Position numbers and translations under genes: made by a program. Positions 41,440 to 50,121 of a DNA stretch of 64,000 bases are shown here, one piece after another. The stretch comes from Thermococcus peptonophilus. GTDB taxonomy: Archaea; Methanobacteriota_B; Thermococci; Thermococcales; Thermococcaceae. The stretch's first letter is position 1, and each line of letters begins with the position of its first letter. The stretch spans positions 620,001 through 684,000 of the forward strand of contig NZ_CP014750.1 in assembly GCF_001592435.1 (NCBI RefSeq). The letters run 5' to 3'. Under the pieces are notes generated by a model that was given only the letters and a program-made list of their open reading frames with translations, was not told where the DNA came from and searched no databases.

Positions 41440-42417
41440 GTGAGCGAGCCAATACTCAAGGTTGAGCACCTGAAGAAGTATTTCCCCGTTAGGGGCCTCT
41501 TCAAGACCATCGGCTATGTCAAGGCGGTCGACGATATCAGCTTTGAAATCTACCCCGGTGAAACCTTCGGTCTCGTCGGTGAGAGCGGTTGCGGAAAGAC
41601 TACAACCGGAAGGACGATCCTCAGACTCATAGAACCGACCAGCGGGATGATCATCTTCAAGGGAAAGGACGTGACGAAGCTCAAGGGCGACGAGATGAAG
41701 TGGTTCAGGCGGCATGCTCAGATAATGTTCCAAGACCCATACTCATCCCTCAACCCGAGGCAGACGGTCTTTGAGATAATCATGGAGCCCGTGAGGTTCC
41801 ACGGCATAGAAGTTGACGACCCCGAGGAGTTCGTCATAAGGCTCCTAGAGAGCGTCGGTCTAAACGAGATGCACCTCTACCGCTATCCCCACGAGTTCTC
41901 CGGCGGACAGAGGCAGAGGATAGCACTCGCGAGACTCTTAGCTTTAAAGCCAGAGTTCATCGTTCTTGACGAGCCTACATCGGCACTTGACGTTTCAGTC
42001 CAAGCAAACATCCTCAACACTCTGAAAGACCTCCAGAAGAAGTACGGCTTTACCTACCTCTTCATTTCCCACGACCTTGGTGTCGTCAAGTACATGAGCC
42101 ACAGGATAGGAGTGATGTACCTTGGAAAGCTGGTAGAAGTTGGCCCAGCGGACAGGATATTCGAGAACCCGCTCCACCCGTACACCAAGTTCCTCCTCTC
42201 GGCGATACCAGTTCCCGACCCGGAACTTGCTAGGGAACTCAAGAAAAAGCGCATGAAGGTTGAAGGCGAGCCGCCGAGCCCGATAAACCCGCCCGCCGGC
42301 TGCCGCTTCCACCCGAGATGTCCCTTCGTGATGGACAGATGCAGGAAGGAAAAACCGCCACTTATTGAAGTTGAGAAAGACCACTATGTCGCCTGCTGGC
42401 TCTACGCCAAGTCCTAG
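41440..42417 (+). CDS. dppF: Peptide ABC transporter ATPase, DppF type
   Basis: A 325-residue ATP-binding subunit. Walker A GESGCGKTT, Q-loop MFQDPYSSLNPR, signature EFSGGQRQRIALARLL, Walker B FIVLDEPTSALDVS and H-switch FISHDLGVV are all intact. The C-terminal Cys set CRFHPRCPFVMDRC plus a Cys in YVACWLY mirrors that of DppD. GTG 41440 is preferred, with GAGGTGAT five bases upstream; ATG 41434 lies within the site. The stop overlaps the convergent hypothetical gene by four bases. Confidence 0.92.
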   Translation: MSEPILKVEHLKKYFPVRGLFKTIGYVKAVDDISFEIYPGETFGLVGESGCGKTTTGRTILRLIEPTSGMIIFKGKDVTKLKGDEMKWFRRHAQIMFQDPYSSLNPRQTVFEIIMEPVRFHGIEVDDPEEFVIRLLESVGLNEMHLYRYPHEFSGGQRQRIALARLLALKPEFIVLDEPTSALDVSVQANILNTLKDLQKKYGFTYLFISHDLGVVKYMSHRIGVMYLGKLVEVGPADRIFENPLHPYTKFLLSAIPVPDPELARELKKKRMKVEGEPPSPINPPAGCRFHPRCPFVMDRCRKEKPPLIEVEKDHYVACWLYAKS

Positions 42418-42980
42418 CCCTTTTCTCCTTTTATCCTGAGCCAGCTCAGGGCCATTCCTGCTATGGGGTCGACCTTGAAGAGCTCCCTGTAAACCGGGTC
42501 ATTAACATTTCCGCCTTCTATTTCGAGTTCAAAAATGCCATACCCCTCGAATTCTATCCCCGCTTTCTCAATATCTTCAGGCTTTTTTATACCGAGCACT
42601 TTCCTTAGTATCGCCAACGCCAGCAGTGCCTCCCGGTTCTCGCGCGCCAGTTCTTCTTCCTTCTCAACGTGCCTCTGGTGACCTGACGGAATCCCAATGA
42701 GCCTTAACAGGTTCCAGCGCCTTATGTGGCTCGTCCTTTCTTTCATTCTCTCGCCGCTCAGTTCGTAGAGCTTGGAGAACAGCCCTAAAAGGTACTCCTC
42801 AACATCTTCTCCGCTGAGAAGGGCGGTTGACGGTTTTTTGGAGATCAGCTTCAAGTCCTCCGCCTTCCGGATGAGCGTTGCCCTCCGCTCTACTTTCTCA
42901 ACGTTCAGGAAAAAGTAAGCATCAAGTCCATACTCCCCGGTTTTTGTCCTAAACACCACATAGGGCACATCAACTTTCAT
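42414..42980 (-). CDS. Uncharacterised 188-residue protein
   Basis: A soluble protein: an N-terminal beta part (VPYVVFRTKTGEYGLDAYFF), then a long helical region rich in Glu/Arg (EKVERRATLIRKAEDLKL; KEEELARENREALLALAIL), ending SWLRIKGEKG. It resembles no family I can name. ATG 42980 has a weak upstream site. It shares a 73-bp divergent region with hel308 and is convergent with dppF. Confidence 0.65.
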   Translation of the reverse strand: MKVDVPYVVFRTKTGEYGLDAYFFLNVEKVERRATLIRKAEDLKLISKKPSTALLSGEDVEEYLLGLFSKLYELSGERMKERTSHIRRWNLLRLIGIPSGHQRHVEKEEELARENREALLALAILRKVLGIKKPEDIEKAGIEFEGYGIFELEIEGGNVNDPVYRELFKVDPIAGMALSWLRIKGEKG

Positions 42981-43053
42981 CCATCACACCGTGCATATCT
43001 CAGCGGTAGGCATATAAAACCACTTTCCTCACTCCATCGGGATGTGAGCGGAG

Positions 43054-45222
43054 ATGAAGGTTGATGAGCTTCCCGTTGATGAGAGGATAAAGCGCGTTAT
43101 CAGGGGAAGGGGTATTGAAGAGCTTTACCCACCCCAGGCAGAGGCACTGAAAAGCGGCGTTCTTGAAGGAAAGAACCTCGTGTTAGCTATTCCAACGGCG
43201 AGCGGAAAGACCCTTGTGAGCGAGATAGTGATGGTGAACAAGCTCTTAAGCGAGGGCGGAAAGGCCGTCTACCTCGTCCCACTCAAGGCCCTCGCCGAGG
43301 AGAAATACCGTGAGTTCAAGGAGTGGGAAGTCCTCGGTCTGAGAGTCGCCGCAACGACAGGGGACTACGATTCAACCGACGAATGGCTCGGAAGGTACGA
43401 CATCATAGTAGCTACCGCCGAAAAGTTTGACTCCCTTCTGAGACACGGGGTAAGCTGGATTAAGGATGTGAAGCTCGTTGTTGCCGACGAAGTCCACCTC
43501 ATAGGCTCGTACGACAGAGGAGCAACGCTTGAGATGATACTCACCCACATGCTTGGAAAGGCCCAGATTTTGGCCTTAAGTGCCACCGTCGGAAATGCTG
43601 AAGAGCTCGCAGAGTGGCTGGACGCTTCCCTCGTGGTCAGTGACTGGCGTCCGGTGGAGCTGAGGAAAGGCGTCTTTCACCTCGGCCAGCTCTTCTGGGA
43701 AGACGGTAAAATCGACCGCTATCCTGAGAACTGGGAGAGTCTGGCAGTTGATGCAGTTAAAAAAGGAAAGCAGGCTTTAGTTTTTGTCAACACGCGGAGG
43801 GGTGCCGAGAAGGAGGCAATCTCACTTTCATCCAAAGTTTCAAAACTTCTCACAAAACCTGAAACCAGAAGGCTCGAGGAGCTGATCTCCTCCATAGAGG
43901 ACAACCCAACTACGGAGAAGCTCAAACGCGCCCTGCGGGGAGGAGTAGCCTTCCACCACGCCGGCCTGAGCAGGACAGAGAGGACGCTGATAGAGGATGC
44001 ATTCCGCTCCAGAACTGTAAAAGTCATCGTAGCAACGCCGACATTGGCCGCAGGAGTGAATACTCCTGCCTTCCGCGTAATAATCCGCGATACAAAGAGA
44101 TACGCCAACTTCGGCTGGATAGACATCCCCGTTCTGGAGATACAGCAGATGATGGGTCGCGCTGGAAGGCCGAAGTACGACAAGGTCGGTGAGGCCATCA
44201 TCGTCGCGAGAACCGAAGACCCCAAGAAGCTAATCGACAAGTACATCCATGGAAAACCTGAGAAGCTGTTCTCGATGCTGGCCAACGAGCAGACCTTCAG
44301 GAGTCAGGTTCTGGCGCTGATAACCAACTTTGGCGTCGAGGACTTCAGGGAGCTGATTGAGTTCCTCTCAAGGACTTTCTACGCCCACCAGAGGGGTGAT
44401 ACTTCCTCGCTCGAGTACAAGGCCAAGGACATCGTCTACTTCCTGATAGAGAACGAGTTCATCGACATGGACATCGAGAACCGCTTTATAGCGCTCCCGT
44501 TTGGAAAGAGAACATCCCAACTCTACATAGACCCCCTCACGGCAAAGAAGTTCAAAGACGCTTTTCCGGCCATCGAGAGGAACCCGAACCCCTTCGGCAT
44601 ATTCCAGCTCCTTGCCTCAACCCCAGATATGGCCACTCTCACAGCCAGAAGGCGGGAGATGGAAGACTATCTCGATTTGGCCTACGAGATGGAGGAGCAC
44701 CTATATTCGAACATTCCCTACTACGAAGACTCCCGCTTCCAGGGCTTTCTGGGACAGGTCAAGACCGCCAAAGTCCTCCTCGACTGGATAAACGAAGTCC
44801 CGGAAGCGAGGATATACGAGACCTACAACATAGACCCCGGCGACCTGTACAGAGTCCTTGAACTCGCCGACTGGCTGATGTACTCTCTCATCGAGCTCTA
44901 CAAGCTCTTCGAGCCGAAGGAAGATGTCCTCCAATACCTCCGCGACCTGCACCTCCGCCTGAGACATGGTGTACGGGAGGAGCTCCTTGAGCTGGTTAAG
45001 CTGCCCAACATTGGAAGAAGAAGGGCGAGGGCGCTCTACAACGCTGGCTTCAGGAGTGTTGACGACATACTGAAGGCAAAGCCGAAGGATCTCCTCCAGG
45101 TAGAGGGAATCGGTCTGAAAATCCTTGAGGGGATTTACAGACACCTCGGCGTTGAATACACAATCTCAGAGAAGGAAAAGCCGAAGAAACGGAAGGGGAA
45201 CCTCTACGACTTCCTCAAGTAG
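43054..45222 (+). CDS. hel308: ATP-dependent DNA helicase Hel308
   Basis: A 722-residue superfamily 2 helicase. Motif I is AIPTASGKTL (about residue 48), motif Ia is VPLKALAEEK, and motif II is DEVH. Motif III is ALSATVGNAEELAEW, motif IV is AFHHAGLSRTER-like (VAFHHAGLSRTERTL), and motif VI is QMMGRAGRP. The winged-helix and ratchet domains follow, and the end has helix-hairpin-helix (LPNIGRRRARALYNAGF) plus a basic tail. It unwinds 3'-to-5' at stalled forks and works with Holliday-junction repair. ATG 43054 has GGATGTGAGCGG before it; TATA ATATAAAA is at 43009-43016. It ends 137 bases before a kinase-like gene. Confidence 0.95.
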   Translation: MKVDELPVDERIKRVIRGRGIEELYPPQAEALKSGVLEGKNLVLAIPTASGKTLVSEIVMVNKLLSEGGKAVYLVPLKALAEEKYREFKEWEVLGLRVAATTGDYDSTDEWLGRYDIIVATAEKFDSLLRHGVSWIKDVKLVVADEVHLIGSYDRGATLEMILTHMLGKAQILALSATVGNAEELAEWLDASLVVSDWRPVELRKGVFHLGQLFWEDGKIDRYPENWESLAVDAVKKGKQALVFVNTRRGAEKEAISLSSKVSKLLTKPETRRLEELISSIEDNPTTEKLKRALRGGVAFHHAGLSRTERTLIEDAFRSRTVKVIVATPTLAAGVNTPAFRVIIRDTKRYANFGWIDIPVLEIQQMMGRAGRPKYDKVGEAIIVARTEDPKKLIDKYIHGKPEKLFSMLANEQTFRSQVLALITNFGVEDFRELIEFLSRTFYAHQRGDTSSLEYKAKDIVYFLIENEFIDMDIENRFIALPFGKRTSQLYIDPLTAKKFKDAFPAIERNPNPFGIFQLLASTPDMATLTARRREMEDYLDLAYEMEEHLYSNIPYYEDSRFQGFLGQVKTAKVLLDWINEVPEARIYETYNIDPGDLYRVLELADWLMYSLIELYKLFEPKEDVLQYLRDLHLRLRHGVREELLELVKLPNIGRRRARALYNAGFRSVDDILKAKPKDLLQVEGIGLKILEGIYRHLGVEYTISEKEKPKKRKGNLYDFLK

Positions 45223-45348
45223 TTCTTTGTGCTTCTTCAAAATATCCCGAGCCAGCAACTCACAGAGATCCCTTTGTAGGAGATAACCTATCATATGGTG
45301 GCTTTCCACGTTAGTCTTTACTTTAGATTCCTGATACCTAACCACCAT
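45166..45348 (-). CDS. Possible small protein or gene remnant
   Basis: A 60-codon frame from ATG 45348 running into the 3' end of hel308 (57-base overlap). Its first 46 residues contain ESHHMIGYLLQRDLCELLAR and DILKKHKELLEE, a composition that looks protein-like (helical, charged) rather than shadow-like. The final residues, VVEVPLPFLRLFLL, are shadow of hel308. It could be a short antitoxin-type gene or a remnant whose end was lost. No clear ribosome binding site. Confidence 0.25.
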   Translation of the reverse strand: MVVRYQESKVKTNVESHHMIGYLLQRDLCELLARDILKKHKELLEEVVEVPLPFLRLFLL

Positions 45349-45389
45349 CAGGTTTTTAAATGGGTTTCCAGCTACTTCTGGTGGGCACG

Positions 45390-45947
45390 ATGATAGTCAT
45401 AGTAACAGGAATGCCCGGTTCTGGGAAGAGTAAAATCGTAAAGGAGTTTGAAAAGAGGGGTTTTCCAAGCGTTTCTCTCGGGGACATCGTGAGGGAGGAA
45501 ACCCTAAAGCGCGGCCTTGAGCTTACCAAGGAGAACGTTGCCAAGGTCAGCATACGGCTTAGACAGGAACTCGGACAGAACGCTGTGGCAAAGCTCGCCG
45601 TTGAGAAGGTAAAAGCGCTTTTAAAGGGTTCAAAAGTCGTCGTTATAGACGGCGTCCGTTCCCTTGATGAGGTCGGAACCTTTAGGGGGGCTTTTCCGGA
45701 AGAGAAAATTATTATAGTTGCAGTCCACACACCACCGAGACAGCGCTTCGAGAGGCTCAAGGCGAGGGGCAGACACGACGACCCTCAGACCTGGGAGGAC
45801 TTTGAGGAGAGGGACTGGAAGGAGCTCCGCTTTGGCATTGGGGGAGTTATAGCGATGGCCGACTATATGGTGGTGAACGACGGCTCCAGGGAGGAATACG
45901 AACGAACAGTGAGAAAGCTCGTTGATGAAATCCTCTCGAAGCTTTGA
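45390..45947 (+). CDS. P-loop nucleotide kinase-like protein, UPF0200
   Basis: A 185-residue protein with Walker [10 protein letters not shown] at the N terminus, a [14 protein letters not shown] segment like the nucleoside-monophosphate lid, [13 protein letters not shown] (Walker B type) and [14 protein letters not shown] (mobile lid with Arg). It resembles adenylate/dephospho-CoA kinases and is the UPF0200 family, whose substrate is unknown. ATG 45390 follows CTGGTGGGCACG. TATA TTTTTAAAT is at 45353-45361. UPF0201 follows after 43 bases, a pairing common in archaea. Confidence 0.82.
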   Translation: MIVIVTGMPGSGKSKIVKEFEKRGFPSVSLGDIVREETLKRGLELTKENVAKVSIRLRQELGQNAVAKLAVEKVKALLKGSKVVVIDGVRSLDEVGTFRGAFPEEKIIIVAVHTPPRQRFERLKARGRHDDPQTWEDFEERDWKELRFGIGGVIAMADYMVVNDGSREEYERTVRKLVDEILSKL

Positions 45948-45990
45948 GAAGCTTTTTAATCCCCTTCCCCAATCCAGGCAGGGTGAGACC

Positions 45991-46407
45991 ATGAGCGAGC
46001 TGTTTGAGGAAGTTGAGGTTGAGGCTTACGTTTACCCGACGGAGGACATTGAGAAGGTAAAGAGAGCGATGCTCAACCTTATCCCAGACTTGGAGTTCGA
46101 GGCCTTTGACAAGGGAGATTACATAATCCTCACCGGAAAGACCAGGAGCAGGAAAGCCCTCAGCAGGCTCTATGAACTCTTCAGGGGGCAGGCGATACTT
46201 GATACTGCGAGAAGCTTCCTTGAGGAGGGCTACTTCGGCGAGGAGATAATCATTAAGGTGAACAAGCAGGCCGCTTATGCAGGTGTTGTTAACTTCAACG
46301 AGGAGAGCCCGCTCGGCCCGATAACGATAATCATAAGGACGAAAGACCCGCAGAGGCTCATGAAGTGGCTCGCGCCGAGGACTAAGGACGGCGTTCCGAT
46401 AGAGTGA
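45991..46407 (+). CDS. UPF0201 protein
   Basis: A 138-residue protein matching the archaeal UPF0201 family: [42 protein letters not shown], and the C-terminal [20 protein letters not shown]. It has the alpha/beta shape of an RNA-binding fold, and the family is thought to bind RNA, though its role is unproved. ATG 45991 follows CAGGGTGAGACC. It sits directly after UPF0200 and ends 17 bases before the convergent ABC permease gene. Confidence 0.82.
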   Translation: MSELFEEVEVEAYVYPTEDIEKVKRAMLNLIPDLEFEAFDKGDYIILTGKTRSRKALSRLYELFRGQAILDTARSFLEEGYFGEEIIIKVNKQAAYAGVVNFNEESPLGPITIIIRTKDPQRLMKWLAPRTKDGVPIE

Positions 46408-46423
46408 AAGATGGAAGAAAAAG

Positions 46424-47695
46424 TCATGCCCTCTTCTTTCCCCAGCTTATCTTTGCCGTTAGAACCTTCTCGCTTGAGAAGACCCTCGCCGTCAGGTAGA
46501 GGGTTATGAGGGCCACAACTGCAAGGTAAGCGACGCTGAAGAGCATTGGGGCATACTCACCGGTTATAGCGTACCTGTAGGCCGCTATCGGGTGGGTAAA
46601 CGGGATCGCCAGCAGGCCGTAGCGGGCAAAGGCCGGAAGCTGGGAGAGGTCGACAAACATCAGCAGGAAGGCCGGAAAGGCCAGCGGCAGGATAACCGAA
46701 CTTACAACCGTGTTGGCGCTCTGGACGTCCTCAGCGTAAACCGCTAGGAGCATAGCTAGAGAGAGCGCAAAGACTATCGTCAAGAACACAACGAGGGTGA
46801 ATAGGAGCATTCCCTCGGGAGTAACTCCAAGACCAAGGTCACTTAGACTTATCCCTGTCTCTGTCTGGAAGGTGCCGAGATAGCTCCTCAAACCGACCAT
46901 GTAGGCTAAAGCCGCGATGAGACCCATAACCGCTGTTCCAGTTATCTTCGACGCTACTATCGTCGTCCTCTTCACCGGAAGGGTCAGCAGGGTCTCTAAG
47001 GTTTTATTCTCCTTCTCGGCCGCCACTGCTCCAGCCGACATCTGGGCGGTTATCGTGACCATCAGGAACACTATGATCGGCAGGCTGGTGGACTGGGAGG
47101 CGAGGACGGACGAAACGAGCGAGGGCGAAACGTCCACTACCCTGCCGCGGATGACTGACCTGCTGACCGCGTTGATCGGGTGCAACACGGCATCGGGATT
47201 TTCAAAGCCCGCGTTCTTTATTTTTATCTTCGCAAGCTCTTCTGAGAGCACATCTAGGACAGCCTTTATTCTCGCCTCGCTGACGCTCTCCCTGATTCCC
47301 GTTCCGATGGTGTTGAATATGCCGTATATCTCCACCTCAGCCCTCTGGTTGTTTTCTATCGCCGCGCTGAAGTTATCTGGAATAACAACAAGGACGTTTT
47401 GTTTCATAGCAGAGGCCTTTTTGAGGGCTTCTTTAGGCGAGGACACGCTTATAACGGTAACCGTCACGTTTGGAGTAACGTTAAGTGCCCTTATCAAAAG
47501 CTCACCGTACTTTCCGTCGTCGAAGTTGGCTATCGCGACGTGGGTTTCCTTCTGAGCCTGTTCTATCCCAACCTGCATCATCTTCCCGAGGGCAGGGTAA
47601 AGAACAAGGGGGACAATGATTAGGCCAAAGAGGAGCTTCTTATCTCTGATGAGGTTCATTATCTCCTTTTTTGCAAGAACCCAGAAGTCGCTCAT
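46424..47695 (-). CDS. ABC-2 type permease (NatB-like)
   Basis: A 423-residue exporter permease. Its first helix (LLFGLIIVPLVLYPALG, about residue 20) is followed by a large outside domain (residues 45-210). Five helices come next in the C-terminal half, with the ABC-2 feature EKENKTLETLLTLPVKRTTI (about residue 230) before helix 2. Similar to NatB of the Na+-exporting NatAB. It pairs with the ATPase just upstream, which its start overlaps by four bases. Substrate unknown (Na+, a peptide or a drug). Last gene of a six-gene minus-strand operon. Confidence 0.85.
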   Translation of the reverse strand: MSDFWVLAKKEIMNLIRDKKLLFGLIIVPLVLYPALGKMMQVGIEQAQKETHVAIANFDDGKYGELLIRALNVTPNVTVTVISVSSPKEALKKASAMKQNVLVVIPDNFSAAIENNQRAEVEIYGIFNTIGTGIRESVSEARIKAVLDVLSEELAKIKIKNAGFENPDAVLHPINAVSRSVIRGRVVDVSPSLVSSVLASQSTSLPIIVFLMVTITAQMSAGAVAAEKENKTLETLLTLPVKRTTIVASKITGTAVMGLIAALAYMVGLRSYLGTFQTETGISLSDLGLGVTPEGMLLFTLVVFLTIVFALSLAMLLAVYAEDVQSANTVVSSVILPLAFPAFLLMFVDLSQLPAFARYGLLAIPFTHPIAAYRYAITGEYAPMLFSVAYLAVVALITLYLTARVFSSEKVLTAKISWGKKRA

Positions 47696-48450
47696 GAGCC
47701 TTCACCCCCAACTGGCTCCGGAATCTCGACGCCAACGGCCCTCATGAAGACCTCCTCGAGGTTTTCGGCGTCGTACTTCTCCTTCAGCTCGGCTGGAGTT
47801 CCAGACTCGACGATCCTCCCCTCGTTTATCAAGGCAACCCTGTCGCAGAGGAACTCAACTTCGAGCATGTTGTGGCTGGAGACCAGGAAAGTAACGCCCT
47901 TCTCCCTGGCGAAGCTCTTTATCGTCTTCCTTATCGTGTAGGCGTTGACTATGTCCAGACCGCTAGCGGGTTCATCCAGGATGGCCAACTTTGGCCTCAC
48001 CATCAGCGCCCTCGCGAGGAGGAGCTTCCTCGTCATCCCCTTGGAGTACGTCGAGACCTTATCTCTGAGCCTGTCGCCGAGGCCGGCTATTTTAATTCCA
48101 AGCTCAACCATCTCCTCCGCTTTCCTCTCGTCCTTCGCGTAGAGCCTCGCCATTAGGCGTAGGTACTCAAGTCCGGTCAGGTTCTTGTAGGCTCCCGCCT
48201 CCTCAGGAAGGTAGCTTATCAGCGCCCTTACTTTCTCTGCTTCCTCAACGACATCGTGGCCAAAGACTTCCGCTTTTCCGCCGGTTGGACGGAGAAGCGT
48301 TGCGAGTATCTTGAGCGTGGTACTCTTCCCAGCCCCGTTTGGGCCTATGAGTCCGAATATTTCCCCCTCTTTGATCTCAAAGCTTATCCCCTTCAGGGCC
48401 TTGACCTTTCCGTAGTCTTTCTCAAGGCCCTCAACGAGGACTGCCTTCAT
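47692..48450 (-). CDS. ABC transporter ATPase (NatA-like)
   Basis: A 252-residue ATP-binding protein. Walker A GPNGAGKST (about residue 35), Q-loop YLPEEAG, signature VSTYSKGMTRKLLLARAL (YSKGM in place of LSGGQ, seen in this exporter class), Walker B LAILDEPASGLD and H-switch SSHNM. It drives the ABC-2 permease downstream. It overlaps the upstream small membrane protein gene by four bases. Co-regulation by the XRE protein encoded two genes upstream is likely. Confidence 0.9.
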   Translation of the reverse strand: MKAVLVEGLEKDYGKVKALKGISFEIKEGEIFGLIGPNGAGKSTTLKILATLLRPTGGKAEVFGHDVVEEAEKVRALISYLPEEAGAYKNLTGLEYLRLMARLYAKDERKAEEMVELGIKIAGLGDRLRDKVSTYSKGMTRKLLLARALMVRPKLAILDEPASGLDIVNAYTIRKTIKSFAREKGVTFLVSSHNMLEVEFLCDRVALINEGRIVESGTPAELKEKYDAENLEEVFMRAVGVEIPEPVGGEGS

Positions 48451-48806
48451 TTCAATCCCCCCAGTTTGTAGAGGAGCAGACCAAGAGTCGCGAGCAAAGC
48501 GCCGAATATGACAACCTCATTCAGTTCCGAAAAACCTCCGATTATGGCGATGCCGAGCCCGCTCACCACTCCAAGCCACCCGTTACGCTCGTGGGTGTTT
48601 TTGAATGGGTGGCCGAGAGCAACGAGGAGAGAACCTATCATCACAAGCCCGAGGTGGAGCGTGAGAAAGAACGGGTTGATGCCCGTGCAGACCTCTCCAC
48701 TGGGGAGCACTGTGCAGGCCAACCTATCTACTGGAGGCCGGATAACTGAAAGAACCAAGGCTAGAGCGTAGAGCACTTCCCCAGCCAGTTTCTCGTTGAT
48801 ATTCAT
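48447..48806 (-). CDS. Small membrane protein of the XRE/ABC operon
   Basis: A 119-residue protein with about four membrane helices (VLYALALVLSVI; FFLTLHLGLVMIGSLLVALG; WLGVVSGLGIAIIGG; VVIFGALLATLGLLLY). Two Cys lie in an outside loop (RLACTVLPSGEVC). No family recognised. ATG 48806 has GGGTGACTAGA upstream and lies just before the end of the regulator gene, so it is coupled to it. It may be an accessory subunit of the exporter. Confidence 0.7.
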   Translation of the reverse strand: MNINEKLAGEVLYALALVLSVIRPPVDRLACTVLPSGEVCTGINPFFLTLHLGLVMIGSLLVALGHPFKNTHERNGWLGVVSGLGIAIIGGFSELNEVVIFGALLATLGLLLYKLGGLK

Positions 48807-48807
48807 T

Positions 48808-49005
48808 CTAGTCACCCTCGTAAATGAATATGTCCTCAATATTGAGCCCAAAAAACCTTGCTATCTTGAAAGCGAGCTTGAGGGATGGGTCGTACTTTCC
48901 CTTTTCAATGGCGATTATAGTCTGTCTCGTAACGCCGAGGGCCTTTGCGAGCTCCTCTTGGGTCAAGCCACGCTCCTCTCTCAGCTCGCGGAGACGGTTC
49001 TTCAT
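48808..49005 (-). CDS. XRE-family transcriptional regulator
   Basis: A 65-residue helix-turn-helix protein, essentially only the Cro/C1 domain: RLRELREERGLTQEELAKAL then GVTRQTIIAIEKGKYDPSLK, ending IEDIFIYEGD. Such small regulators, set beside DUF2178 membrane proteins, are common in archaea and Firmicutes. ATG 49005 follows AGGATGTGACT. It is the third gene of a six-gene operon whose promoter carries two copies of a palindrome (49804-49835), the likely binding sites for autoregulation. Confidence 0.9.
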   Translation of the reverse strand: MKNRLRELREERGLTQEELAKALGVTRQTIIAIEKGKYDPSLKLAFKIARFFGLNIEDIFIYEGD

Positions 49006-49007
49006 AG

Positions 49008-49307
49008 TCACATCCTCCTTGCATAGTACGCCCTGAATACCCAGATGCCAAAGAACATCATCAGAAAGATTATCAGAGCCGTGTCCCTGGCGGCGCTGTT
49101 TTTTGTGATAAACCAGTGATAATACAGCAAAATCATGTCCCCAATCATGACGAGCTTAAGGGTGCTAATGGCCGCCCGTTTGTCTATTCCCATCGCCCTC
49201 TCATCGGGAGGAATACCAATTTCCTTAAGCATAAGTCTTGTCATCAAAACTCCGAGAATAGCCCCGCCAACAAGGGAGACAATTGCAACAATGGTCAATT
49301 CGTCCAT
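49008..49307 (-). CDS. DUF2178-like membrane protein
   Basis: A 99-residue protein with three helices (LTIVAIVSLVGGAILGVLM; LKLVMIGDMILLYYHW; TALIIFLMMFFGIWVF) and a conserved-looking loop PDERAMGIDKRAAI between the first two, as in DUF2178 proteins (DER...). The downstream XRE gene begins three bases before its stop region. No biochemical role is known; it may sense membrane state and influence the regulator. ATG 49307 after GAGGGTGATGTGA. Confidence 0.75.
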   Translation of the reverse strand: MDELTIVAIVSLVGGAILGVLMTRLMLKEIGIPPDERAMGIDKRAAISTLKLVMIGDMILLYYHWFITKNSAARDTALIIFLMMFFGIWVFRAYYARRM

Positions 49308-49787
49308 TCACATCACCCTCGAATAGTATTGGAGCAGTGCCCAGTGGAGCACAAAGACGAGGGCAAGGACACCAGAAACGACCTTGAATGCCATTTCGAG
49401 CTCCGGATTCATTGTCTTTTCCACGGAAAAATACACCGTCAAAGCGGCCAGGAGGAGCATTGTAACCTGAAGCGTCCTTCTCGAAGCGGCCTCCTCTATC
49501 CTCAGCGTCCTCTCATCACTCAGAACATAGCCCCTTTTTTCAAGCTCTCTGTAGTAGATGTGAAGAAGGATAGCACCTGCCATGAAGACTGAAAAGGCCG
49601 CTGCAAGATTATCATTGCTAACCGTCCAGCCGAGGAAGTAGCCCATAGTAAGGACTACGAGAAAAGCCGGGATGGAAGCCTTTCTGCGTTCACTGTCTTC
49701 CGATCGCTTCGAGAGAATCAGGAGAGTGAGGAAAGCTCCTAAGACAATCCCAGCCCAGAGTAGGATGCTCTCAAGGGCTTCGTTCAT
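49308..49787 (-). CDS. DUF2178-like membrane protein, first gene of operon
   Basis: A 159-residue protein with four or five helices (SILLWAGIVLGAFLTLLIL; FLVVLTMGYFLGW; AAAFSVFMAGAILL; VTMLLLAALTVYF; VVSGVLALVFVLHWALL) and the loop LSDERTLRIEEAASRRT, similar to the DER loop of its neighbour. ATG 49787 follows AGGTGGTGGAAGTA. It is directly downstream of the double operator, so it is first on the transcript. No recognised enzyme activity. Confidence 0.75.
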   Translation of the reverse strand: MNEALESILLWAGIVLGAFLTLLILSKRSEDSERRKASIPAFLVVLTMGYFLGWTVSNDNLAAAFSVFMAGAILLHIYYRELEKRGYVLSDERTLRIEEAASRRTLQVTMLLLAALTVYFSVEKTMNPELEMAFKVVSGVLALVFVLHWALLQYYSRVM

Positions 49788-49803
49788 TACTTCCACCACC
49801 TAT

Positions 49804-49847
49804 GTAAAGTTTACTTTACGTAAAGCTTCCTTTACATCATTATAAAT
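49804..49847 (-). promoter_or_regulatory. Promoter with tandem palindromic operator
   Basis: Two adjoining copies of GTAAAG-N4-CTTTAC: 49804-49819 (spacer TTTA) and 49820-49835 (spacer CTTC). The minus-strand TATA ATTTATAAT is at 49839-49847, so transcription should start near 49818, inside the operator. Binding there would block transcription. The likely ligand is the XRE protein encoded in the same operon. Confidence 0.75.
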
Positions 49848-49856
49848 TTTTCCCCA

Positions 49857-49868
49857 AAATTTTTAAAT
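49857..49868 (+). promoter_or_regulatory. tRNA-Leu promoter
   Basis: AAATTTTTAAAT just upstream gives a TATA box centred near 49864, about 29 bases before the tRNA 5' end at 49893, matching archaeal tRNA promoters. It is within 20 bases of the divergent TATA of the XRE operon. Confidence 0.6.
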
Positions 49869-49892
49869 CTCGGATGAAAAGGGTAAGACGAA

Positions 49893-49980
49893 GCGGGGGT
49901 TGCCGAGCCTGGTCAAAGGCGGTGGACTCAAGATCCACTCCCGTAGGGGTTCCGGGGTTCAAATCCCCGCCCCCGCACCA
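49893..49980 (+). tRNA. tRNA-Leu (anticodon CAA)
   Basis: An 88-base class II tRNA with CCA encoded. The acceptor GCGGGGG pairs with CCCCCGC, the D arm is GCC...GGC, and the anticodon stem GTGGA/TCCAC holds loop CTCAAGA (anticodon CAA, codon UUG). A long variable arm follows (TCCCGTAGGGGTTC), then the T arm CGGGG-TTCAAAT-CCCCG. No intron. Confidence 0.96.
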
Positions 49981-49983
49981 TTA

Positions 49984-50024
49984 CAAACTTCGCCTGCGCG
50001 AAGTTTGATCAAGGTTCGTGGTTC
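49984..50024. repeat. Left inverted repeat with hairpin
   Basis: CAAACTTCGC-CTGC-GCGAAGTTTG (49984-50007) is a 10-bp hairpin, followed by ATCAAGGTTCGTGGTTC. The whole block is repeated in inverted form at 50243-50283 with few changes, right after the tRNA gene (3 bases). Confidence 0.75.
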
Positions 50025-50121
50025 CGTTTAAAACTACTTTTCTGCCAGGATTTTCAAGATACACAAGCTAGCATTAGTGAATTCCCAATTTCAGCCTTCT
50101 AAAAGGAGTTTCTAACACCCC

